A stretch of 64,000 nucleotides of DNA from Ampelomyces quisqualis (taxonomy: Eukaryota; Ascomycota; Dothideomycetes; Pleosporales; Phaeosphaeriaceae), in the NCBI GenBank assembly GCA_018398575.1, contig JAGTXZ010000011.1, positions 1,612,001-1,676,000 of the forward strand. Reading direction: 5' to 3'. Made by a program: the position numbers and the translations under genes. Below the pieces are notes generated by a model that was not told the DNA's origin, made no database searches, and saw only the letters and a list, made by a program, of their open reading frames with translations. The first letter of the stretch is position 1. Every line of letters begins with the position of its first letter. This document shows positions 55,685 to 64,000 of this stretch, in pieces.

Positions 55685-57610
55685 TCAGTCATCGCGAACA
55701 GACGTAGACCTAGCCTCGACCTTGACGGGCGTGGCGGGATTGGTCTTGACATCGACACCGTTCTCGGAGACGCCGTCCTCGCTCTTGATGCCTCCGGCCT
55801 GTGCCATCTGATACACGGTTGGGCGTGCGGTGCCGAGAGTCGAAGGAACTGCTGGTGCCCACGGCGGGCGATAGCCACGCTGCATGAACATCTCGAACTC
55901 ATTCGTGCCGTTCTGTGAGACCGGTGAAATCGAGTTGTAGCGGTCAGGAGTGCCCAGTGCCCTAGCCTGAGCAACACCGACTTCGTACTCAGCTGCGCGG
56001 AAGACTCGGCCAGCTGCTGTCTGTTGCTTGAGCATCTTCTGTTCATGGGTATCGGCGAAGCGAATCTGGATGAGGTGCTCGTCACCGCCTGGCTTGGAGA
56101 CAGCCTTGTTGTTGTAGTCGCGGATGACCTCGTCACAAATGTCGCGAGTCTCGAAGCTGGGAACGTTAGCATACTGATGCGTCAAGCAGGGGGTAATGTG
56201 TACGCACCGGGCGAAGCCAACGCCACGGCCAGTGCCAGAGGCGTCACGCAGTATCCTGCTCGAGCAGACCTTGTGGGGAGCGAAGATGCCGGCAAGCTCC
56301 TGAGTAGCGGGTCAGTCCTGGAAACCCAGCGATGATGAATGTGAGGAGACTTACATGCTCATTGAAGTTCTTGGGGATGTTCGACACGTAAAGGTTGGTG
56401 TTGCACTCATCGGAGAACTTCTTGAGCTTGGAGTAGAACGATTCCTGATGTCAATTAGCATGAAGTCGTGTCGTTGCATGCAACAGTGCGTGGACTTACT
56501 CGAGCAAAGCTGACCTCGTAGCCAAGGTAATGGAAGCCCCGAATGCAATCTTCGGCATCTTCGAAGTTGTGGTACTTGATGAATCCGAAGCTGCGATGCG
56601 GTGTCAGTAATACCCAAGGTTATGAAGGACATGTCGGCTTACCCCTTGCACAACTGTGTCTTCATGTCGATGATAGACTTGGAGCTCTGGATGTCACCGA
56701 AACGCTTGCCCCAAGACTGGAGCATCTCGTCGGTGGTCTCCGGGAGCAGACCTCGAATGTACACGTTCGTCTCACCAGTCTTGTTCTCGAGGCTCCTATC
56801 GAGCGGCTTGTGAGGCGAGCTAGGTGCAGGAATGGCACGAGGAATAGGAGGCTCTTGATGAACCAGAGCGAGAAGATGTGGGGGCAGCGAAGGCATAGCC
56901 TGCTGCTTAGCCATCGGTGCCATCAGCTGGTATGGATGCGCCAGCGAGGATGGAGACGGTGTGGCACTGCTCGTGTACACGGCGCTCGGCGAACGGTCCA
57001 TGATGGTAGCACCGGCTCCATAACGATACATGCCACCACTGCCATATGGGGTGCCGGGGATGTCGTTCTCGTTGGAGGAGACCGAGTCGCGACGGGGCGT
57101 CATGAGCGAAGGCAACTCAGCAGAAGCCAGACGGCCTGCCCAACCAGGCGGCATGGGGCTGTTGTCGATGGCCTGACCATACTGGTATGAAGTGTGAGGG
57201 ACGTATGCACCGGCATGGCTGTACATGTTGGGTGACGGTGTCATGCCAGCCTGTTGTTGGCCACCAGGCATCATTTGGTACATCGAGCCCATGACGTGCT
57301 GGTTCGGAACCCAAAGGCTCTGTCCCTGGAGCTGTTGGTGGACGTTGTTGTAGTCAGAAGAGCTGCCAGACATGCCCGAGGCGGCGGACTTGGAGGTTGA
57401 TGTTGATCCGTACGAGGCGTGCATGTTGAGGGCTGCCATAGTGTTCGTCAGATTCTGCATGTTGCCTTCAGCAGTCGGGGACATGGGCAGACCTCGGGGT
57501 AGGTACTGGTTCGATCCGTGACCTTGGCCGCCGGCGTAGGCGTTGTGCATGTTGTGTCCCTTGTAGCCGGCATGGGGTTGCGGGTAGTTCTGACGAGGGT
57601 TGGAAGCCAT
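55685..57610 (-). CDS. two-RRM RNA-binding protein, MSSP/RBMS (Msa1) type
   Basis: Predicted single-strand nucleic-acid-binding protein of the RBMS/MSSP group (fission yeast Msa1-like). Five exons: 56643..57610, 56500..56590, 56355..56444, 56208..56299 and 55685..56156; all GT-AG. 570 residues. The first ~270 are Gln/Ser/Pro/Met-rich and disordered. RRM1 (about 284-365) has TNVYIRGLLPETTDEMLQSW, with RNP1 KGFGFIKY built across a splice. RRM2 (about 370-460) has TNLYVSNIPKNFNEH and RNP1 GRGVGFARF, also spliced. The C-terminus is disordered and ends with STSVRDD. The splices falling inside both RNP1 motifs support the exon model. Confidence 0.92.
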
Positions 57611-60600
57611 TGGGATTTTGTGTGGTATCCGGTAGCTGTTCCAAGGCGGTGACTTGACAGAGGGCCAGGAGCAGGCGGGTCAGGTGCTGGAGCAAGTGGT
57701 GGCGGAGGAGAAGGTCCAGATGACTCCGAGGAAACGCTCAAGGGGGGGCAGTGTGAGCGAGCCGATTGAGATGCAGAGAAGAACGTTGCTCTGCAGCGGG
57801 AAGTCAGCCTTTTATCCTCACGATACCAAGCCGGGGCCATGAAGGCTGAGCCGGTGAGCGGGGATGGTGAGGACATGCACAGCTCCCGCAGAAACGCGGG
57901 GGCTGGGGAGCGAGTCATGGAGGTGAAAGGGACTGCGAGGCGTGCCCGGCGGGACTGCTTACCGCGTCGTAAATGTCAAACTTTTTGCAATGTGCGGGAC
58001 CGGTAGTGACTCCAAAGCTGCCCGCTCGGTCAGTATGGCTGGGGTGGGACAGGCAATGGTGCAGGCCACTGACCTGCGAAAAGCTACAAAGAATGTGGCC
58101 ACTGATGCGTATTGGTGAGAAAGAAGTGGAGTGAAGAAAGAGTGAGGAGGAGGAGAGACGGAGGATGGCACGGGGCGGAGGAAGAAAAGCTCTCTCGGAA
58201 CGGCGCCCGGACGTCGATGGGGTGGAAGGAGCGACTTGGGAGATGTTTTGGTGGAAGTGAAGAGCGCGGCAGGTGTGCACACGAGAGGCAGCCTCGCCCG
58301 CCGTTTGGGGCAGCGGCCGGGCAGGACTTGCGACGCTACGGAAAAAGGCTCACCTGCTGAAAATGCTCAGACAGCAGCGACAATGTCTCGATGCGGCGAT
58401 GGGTAGCAATGATGGTGGCGGCCAGTGAAAGTGCAGCTTGGTTCCTGCCGCGCTGTCTTTTTGCGCGCCCTATGGAATGTCCTGATGAGCTGTTTTGATA
58501 TCAATGTCAGTGTGGGAGCTGCGGGCAAGGCTACAGCGTGTGTAGGTACTGCCGCCTCGCTGCGGTGGGCAAGGTGCTGCTTTAATGTCTTCTCCATGTG
58601 CATACAGACGCTGCATCGATATGGACAAGCCAGGGATGCGGCTGCCCGGCGCGCTGCATACGGCATGACCGTGTGGACTCGCATCAGTCGTGCACAGCTG
58701 CCCGCATCCGCTGCACGGTCATGCCTGTTTGAGCCGGGCGTGTAGCACTCTCGAGACGACAAGGCGCTTCCAGCAGCAGTGAGGCAGCTCCTTCGAGCAG
58801 CCTGCGCCCAAAAGGAACCCTCTGCAGCCACATCGCCCTTGCAGTAGGGCTGAACAAGCCATGGCGTCAGTCGAAGCGCCCGGTGGGCGTCGGTAGTCGT
58901 TTGCGATGCGCGCGTCGAATCGTCCAGGCGTCCTTGTGGCTTCCCGTGCGGGACGGCGCGCGTTGAGGATTCGACCCGTCGTCTTCTCACTTTTTAGCTT
59001 TTCCAGCTGCCGGGCGCCCGCAACCAACTCCATCCGAGCCCGACGACATGCATACCTGTAGGCTGTGTTTAACATCAATGGTACCTGTGGCATGGTACTG
59101 AGGGCACACAAACACAAAGCACTTACAATGAGCCATGGCTGTGTCGCCCGCCTCTTACGATGAGCAAACAGCCTAACCTGGGCCGCGTCTGAGCTTCCTG
59201 TATCTCCCGTGACGAACCGGTACCGTGCAGCGAGCGGCAGCTGTTGCTAGTCGTATTTGGCGCTCGAGGCCTCGAGTCCTGTGGGTGGTGTCTGTGGCCC
59301 CACTTCTCAGCGTTGAGAACGCCTCTTGGGTAACGGCGAAAACGCTCCACAAGCCGCAGCCGCGGTGCACGCCAAAATGCCTGATTCTCGTTTGCCAAGG
59401 GAACTCTTCACCTCCTCTGCGACGGTAATGTAGAAGCAAGGGGATTGCGCCAGCGCCTTGCTAGACCTGGGCAAGCCACCCCATTTCCATCCGCGGACTG
59501 TTACGTCCACGCGAAACATCAACAGCAGAATTGTGGGAGCCATGCCCGTCGGCAGCAGACTTGTTGCGAGCCTTGGGCAGCGAAGCGGTTGCCTGTATAA
59601 GACTCGCGGTGAGTACATGTAAGAGCTCGAGGAAAGTCACTAACCATGGTAGTATGAGCAGGTGTTCTGCAAACGGACACATGGAGCTCTGTATGCTTAA
59701 GAGTGCCACAACTTTCGCTCAATGGAGACCTGGCCGCTTCCCTCGCGTGCTGCGTGGGCGCAAGCGCGGTGATTGCCGTGTCGCATACAATGCTACGCAG
59801 CTATCCGTGAGCCTGGTCGCATGCTGAAACGAGACAGTAGTCTAAGAAGGTAGCATACAGGGACGAGAGACGAAAGCTTCTTCTCGGAGCCAGGAGTTGA
59901 TTTTCGATGGGTTCAAGTAAATGTGTGGCGTGCGGTGAGAAGGCTGTTTGAGTGTTTGTCACATGGCATGCCTGTCCACCTTCTAGGTTGTCATGTCTGC
60001 TGTGCTCCGTTCTGAGGCGCCGTCTACCCTCGCCCCAGGCATCTGATACACATTCTCACTTTGGAGTTCAGGTGATCGGAAGATGCCTCGCTGTGACGCC
60101 GAAAATGTTACCTCACCTCACCCTCCGACCTGGAAGTTGGGACCTGTCGCTAGGGTAAGTATTGCGGAGAGAAAAGGGGTGGCTGTCCGGCTCTTGTTCG
60201 CTTGTCTTGCGTATTGCCCGAGGTCGCACACGACATATGCACTTCAGCCAGATTTGTGTTGGCCTCGCAAGGATCCGAAGAATCAACAGGAAATTTTGGG
60301 TCATCGCTCGGGTCGCTGGTGGATCAAAGTGGGCACAGCCGGAAGGCCACCGGAGTATGATATTACACTTTGTACATTATCTTCGCTTTCGTAAGTCGAT
60401 GCAGATTCAGGTACTACAAGGCCGGATAGAGTTTCTGCCTGTATCAGATACATGTGTTAACGCTGGGAGCTGCGTGCCGTAGTTTCTGAGAGTGCATGTC
60501 GAGCATTACTCCCATCGCGAGCCAATGCGTTGCTGCTGAGAAAGAGTCATATTCTTGGTGTGCGATAGAGAAGTCTTCGAAGTTTGATGACACGAAAGGG

Positions 60601-61167
60601 ATGTATCGATTCAGGTGCGCACCGTCACGAAACCTATTCTCAGGGAAAGTACCGCAGTCTACCGGTAGGGTGAAGAGTCCACAGTCCTACCTTTATCTTT
60701 CCTTGTTGCATGCCTGGTCTCGTCGCATCGATGGGGAACGATAGGAGAGGTGAAGGAAGCGTTGAAGCGCTGAAGATGGATGAGGAGGTGAGGTCCCAGC
60801 GCAAAGGTTCTGGCACTTCCCTGTGCTGAAGCTGGCCAATAGGAGCTTCATTGACGCGCTAGTGAAGAAACCGTCTGTCACTGCAGGCTTCACAGCATTA
60901 GTCCAGGCGACGATGCATATGATACAATATTTCGCTACTGCGGTGTCGGACGCATGTGGCTGCTCGGTGGAGTGAGTGGAGTAGTATGAGTTTGGTCTAT
61001 GCGGTATCTACATCTTGCAGCCAGAATACAAGTTATGAGGCGGTATAGTAAGTCGCTGCAAACGCCAAGAAGCGAACATCTTCTCCTGTCGCGCCTCCAA
61101 TGCCACAAAGCAAACGCCGTGCTAGGTCGCATCTGTCCTGAAATGCTCAACAAGGCTGCCTGCTGGA
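57611..61167. other. 3.6 kb without a supportable gene
   Basis: Upstream of the RNA-binding protein gene, which likely has a long promoter and 5' UTR here, reaching to the end of the P450 reductase gene. The frames present (for example 58367..58990, 59307..59618 and 60083..60394) lack motifs, bias or helices. No repeats, tRNA or transposon remnants recognised. Confidence 0.4.
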
Positions 61168-63309
61168 TCATGACCACACATCTTCTTGGTACTGGTTAGA
61201 CGCTCTCATCGCTTTCACGATTTCCTCGCCCTTTGTTCCTGAAACGTTTCTGTACTTGGAGATGATCTTGCCAAGTAAAGTGTTGACTTCCCGAGCCATA
61301 TGTGCTGCGTCACCGCAAACGTAGAAGTAGGCCTTCTGCTCGAGGAGTTTGTTCACCTCTTCCCCATGCTCTTCGATCTTGTTCTGCACGTACACCTTCT
61401 TCGGTCCGTCTCTGGAAAACGCGGTGTGCATCTCAAATTTGTCGCCAAGATCTTCTTGGTATTGCTGCGTGATGTTAGCGACATATCCGATATGTGTCTT
61501 GAAATATAAGCTTACCTTCCACTCATTCGCGTACATGAAGTCCTCAGCCTGTTTCCTGCAGCCAAAGAACAAGACGGTTTTGCCGACATTCTGACCAACC
61601 TTGGCTTGTGCAGCGCGCTCCTGAATGAAGCCACGGAAAGGTGCGACACCGGTGCCGGGGCCGACCATGACAATAGGCTTCGACGGGTCTGAAGGGAGTT
61701 TGAAGTTGGAGTGTCGTACATGGACCGGAACATGGATCCCGTCATATTTATTGCGAGGACCAGTGATGGAATAATTGAGACCGTGAGGATCAGGATTCGG
61801 GTCACCATGTTGCTTTTGTTTCAGCGCCAAGAGGTAGTTGGTTGTGACACCCTTGAGGACATGCGGAGCGCCGGGCTTTTGAAGTGATTCGACAATGGCA
61901 GTAATTGAAATCTTGTTCTTTTGCACAAATGACGAGGACGAGATGGAGTAGTAACGAGGCTGAATCTTTACTAAACCTTCAAATAGGAAGGTAAATGGGA
62001 CTCTGGACCAGATCTGGCCCTTGCCGGAAATTTCGAGCAGTTGCGCCAGGTTCAGGTTGCGGTCGGTAACATGCTGCTTGAAGTAGTCTTTATCGCTACC
62101 GAGCTTGACCATTTCGGCCTTGACGTCGTCGCTGGGAGCAAACTGGGCGAGGGTGGAAACCAGTTGACGGGAGACAGCTGCACCAATCTCTACATGGTAG
62201 CGAATGGCCGCGTCGTACGTGGTGGGCGACGGGAAGGGAACCTTGGCGGTAGGATCAAGTCCTTTGACGGAGATGACAGTGTGGCGCTTGTCTTCCTTGC
62301 CAAGAATTCTGAAAACACGATCGACTTCCTTGCCTGCGTTGTTGGGCCAGATGGCGATGTGGTCACCGGTGGTGTAAGACAAGTTGGAGCCAGCAATGTC
62401 GATTTCCATGTGGAGACAGTTCCTCTCTTTGGTGGTGAACAGCTCGTAAGACTCGATGATGGGTGCAATGTAGGGGTTGTTGGCGTTGAAAGGCCCCTTT
62501 TGATGGCCCTCAAGATGATTCTTGTTCGGCTCACCAAGGTATACAGTGTCGTCCTCGGCGCTGAGCTCTGGCCTCTCGGTGATCTCAAAGACTGGCTCGT
62601 ATGCGGCTTCACGCTCCTCCAGGCCCATCTTCTCGGTGACGGCAGCCCACATGGGTTCCTTCCAGGCGAGGAAATCCTCTTCCATTGTACCAGCACCGTC
62701 GTCGCCCTCGCCGGCATCGCCGAGTCTGGTCGCGCCCAGCTTAGTCAAGTATTTGTCGACGTTTCGAACCATGGAGTTGTAGTGTTCGTATGTGTTGTTT
62801 CCAAGACCAAAGGCGACGTAGTTGAGCTTGCTGAGAGGCTTGTCGTCGGGGCCGCCGCCTTCGCTGAAGCTGATGTCCTCGGAACCGATGAACTCGTAGA
62901 ACTCGACAGCGTTATCGGTGGGCTCGCCCTCGCCGTAGGTCGCAAGAACGAAGATGGCGAGCTTGTCCTCGGGGAAATTGTCCAGGTTCTCGAAATCGTA
63001 CTCTTCGAGGTCTGCGACCATGGTCTTCAGGCCGAAGCGCGAGTGGCCTTCCTTGGACAGACGAGATGCATAGTCCTCGGCGGTGCCAGTCTGGCTGCCG
63101 TAGAAGACGACGCAGTTCTTGTCCGTCTCGTCCATCTTGTCGAGAATGTTCCGCGACTTGCCGGCCTTGGCCGCGCCATTGGCGTTGGCCAGCGAGCTGC
63201 CGTAGGGGTCGCCATAGACGGCCCAGTATGTGCCTTTGGTGAAGTAGGCGACGGTTCCGAGCAGGAGCGCGGCAAGGACGATCATGTCCAGGGTGTCGAG
63301 CTGTGCCAT
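61168..63309 (-). CDS. CPR1: NADPH-cytochrome P450 reductase
   Basis: ER-membrane diflavin enzyme that passes electrons from NADPH to P450s, including sterol 14-demethylase, and squalene epoxidase. Exons 61516..63309 and 61168..61464. The intron 61465..61515 (GTAAGC...CACGCAG) is 51 bases and stop-free. Spliced, ...NEWK joins QYQEDLGDKF as in the family, giving 696 residues; unspliced, 713. N-terminal anchor: LDMIVLAALLLGTVAYF. FMN domain: VVFYGSQTGTAEDYASRL and ATYGEGEPTDNAVEF. FAD: RYYSISSSSFVQ. NADPH: VMVGPGTGVAPFRGFIQERA and YVCGDAAHMAREVN. The C-terminus DVWS carries the nicotinamide-stacking Trp. Confidence 0.96.
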   Translation of the reverse strand: MAQLDTLDMIVLAALLLGTVAYFTKGTYWAVYGDPYGSSLANANGAAKAGKSRNILDKMDETDKNCVVFYGSQTGTAEDYASRLSKEGHSRFGLKTMVADLEEYDFENLDNFPEDKLAIFVLATYGEGEPTDNAVEFYEFIGSEDISFSEGGGPDDKPLSKLNYVAFGLGNNTYEHYNSMVRNVDKYLTKLGATRLGDAGEGDDGAGTMEEDFLAWKEPMWAAVTEKMGLEEREAAYEPVFEITERPELSAEDDTVYLGEPNKNHLEGHQKGPFNANNPYIAPIIESYELFTTKERNCLHMEIDIAGSNLSYTTGDHIAIWPNNAGKEVDRVFRILGKEDKRHTVISVKGLDPTAKVPFPSPTTYDAAIRYHVEIGAAVSRQLVSTLAQFAPSDDVKAEMVKLGSDKDYFKQHVTDRNLNLAQLLEISGKGQIWSRVPFTFLFEGLVKIQPRYYSISSSSFVQKNKISITAIVESLQKPGAPHVLKGVTTNYLLALKQKQHGDPNPDPHGLNYSITGPRNKYDGIHVPVHVRHSNFKLPSDPSKPIVMVGPGTGVAPFRGFIQERAAQAKVGQNVGKTVLFFGCRKQAEDFMYANEWKVSLYFKTHIGYVANITQQYQEDLGDKFEMHTAFSRDGPKKVYVQNKIEEHGEEVNKLLEQKAYFYVCGDAAHMAREVNTLLGKIISKYRNVSGTKGEEIVKAMRASNQYQEDVWS

Positions 63310-63426
63310 GGTGGGCGATGTGTGAGGATCGCTGCCAACGCGGTGGGGGGTCTCGCCGAGTCAGCACGGTAGTCGCTGCCAGCGCAAGGGGACCAGCGGT
63401 GGTGGTGTGTGTTGGTAGTGGTGTTT

Positions 63427-63522
63427 GTCGGCGGTGGTGTGTGTCGGCGGTGGTGTTTGTCGGCGGTGGTGTGTGTCGGCGGTGGTGTTTGTCGGCGGTG
63501 GTGTTTGTCGGCGGTGGTGATG
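63427..63522. repeat. minisatellite, six copies of a 16-base unit
   Basis: Units beginning GTCGGCGGTGGTGT at 63427, 63443, 63459, 63475, 63491 and 63507, with small variation (GT/TT/AT near the end). Located about 120-210 bases upstream of the P450 reductase Met codon, so probably in its promoter or 5' UTR. Confidence 0.93.
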
Positions 63523-63851
63523 TTTGTGGGCGTGTGGTCGAGGGGCGGGGGGTGTTGCCGTCACCATGTGCCTCACGGGCGCTGTTTTTGACCGCTGCGT
63601 CGGCGGCTCGGGAGTGTTTCGGAAGGCTGCCATTCCGACTTGCGTGCACTTGTCTCGGCACACCTACTGCCTGCAAGGCAAGTACTGTAGGCGGACGGCC
63701 AGCCCGTGGTCCTCGAACAGCTATCGGACCACAGTATATATTCACCATCACACATCCCACACAGCCTCCCGCACGTGTGCTGGGCATGATTTCCGCTGAT
63801 CTCCAGCTGCCGCGCGCCCAACGGAGATCAGCACAGAACCCACCCACCTCT

Positions 63852-64000
63852 ATGGCACACGCCGCACGGCTAGCCACAATAGCGGCACTCGTCCAGCATC
63901 CTGAGGCAGGGCAGGGTCCGGGATTCCGACCTTCACGACACATCGACGACCTCAGCCACTCCGGGCTGCCCGCCGTGTTCGCCGTTGACCCCAGACATCA
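63852..64000 (+). CDS. possible gene start cut by the window edge
   Basis: Open frame from an ATG at 63852 to the end of the window: MAHAARLATIAALVQHPEAG and then FRPSRHIDDLSHSG. It is divergent from the P450 reductase gene. Too short to identify. Confidence 0.3.
   Translation, partial: MAHAARLATIAALVQHPEAGQGPGFRPSRHIDDLSHSGLPAVFAVDPRH

Noticed and set aside
58367..58990. 207-codon minus-strand frame
   Set aside because: Arg/Ala/Ser-rich with no domain, no bias and competing frames; sits in a long gene-free interval.
62041..63372. 443-codon plus-strand frame
   Set aside because: Exact antisense shadow of P450 reductase, which is certain from its flavin and NADPH motifs.
1..64000. CRISPR arrays, prokaryotic operons, integrated virus or intact transposon
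   Set aside because: None seen. All confident genes are nuclear fungal genes with spliceosomal introns or fungal-specific families, and no reverse transcriptase, transposase, integrase or capsid-like frame was recognised.

Overview
This window looks like nuclear DNA of a filamentous ascomycete (Pezizomycotina). A dothideomycete is my best guess, but that is inference. The evidence is gene content and gene structure. It carries a fungal lysine-pathway homocitrate synthase, an SreA-type GATA iron regulator, an SNG1/DUF3533 membrane protein and a TDT/SLAC1 anion transporter. Introns are short (about 45-115 bases) with GTAAGT/GTGAGT-type donors, and intergenic regions are compact to moderate. I saw no virus, CRISPR, rRNA, convincing tRNA or intact transposon.

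Layout. 0.1-4 kb: a MATE transporter and a four-helix membrane protein, both on the minus strand. 4.6-10.3 kb: a minus-strand locus in which a CCA-adding enzyme is joined in frame to a Tti2-like protein, divergent from the TRAPP subunit TRS85. 10.7-17.8 kb: an OTUD3-like deubiquitinase, then D-amino-acid oxidase, homocitrate synthase and isopentenyl-diphosphate isomerase. 19.3-25.9 kb: a GNAT acetyltransferase, a DUF/F-box-like protein, a small arginine/serine-rich candidate gene and a RING protein. 27.1-33.1 kb: a GPI-anchored GH79 glycosidase with minisatellite DNA just upstream, a papain-fold-like protein and the SNG1-like protein. 33.1-36.5 kb: small and poorly resolved candidate genes. 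36.5-37.9 kb: the SLAC1/Mae1-type transporter. 39-43.2 kb: small unknown proteins around eIF2B-alpha. 44.1-48.1 kb: the small seven-exon TVP15 gene and the two-finger GATA factor SreA. 50.1-57.6 kb: proteasome RPN1 divergent from the RIO2 kinase, then an MSSP/RBMS-type RNA-binding protein. 57.6-61.1 kb has no supportable gene. 61.2-63.3 kb: NADPH-cytochrome P450 reductase. A partial reading frame runs off the right edge.

The genes are mostly unrelated housekeeping functions, without operon-like logic. Some share physiology. IPP isomerase and P450 reductase both serve sterol synthesis. RPN1 and the OTU and RING proteins belong to ubiquitin-proteasome biology. TRS85 and TVP15 belong to Golgi trafficking. 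Homocitrate synthase has a perfect general-amino-acid-control element upstream, and eIF2B-alpha is itself a component of that control.

Exon boundaries were read by eye from GT/AG sites, frame continuity and family-typical peptide joins. No alignment or database search was run.
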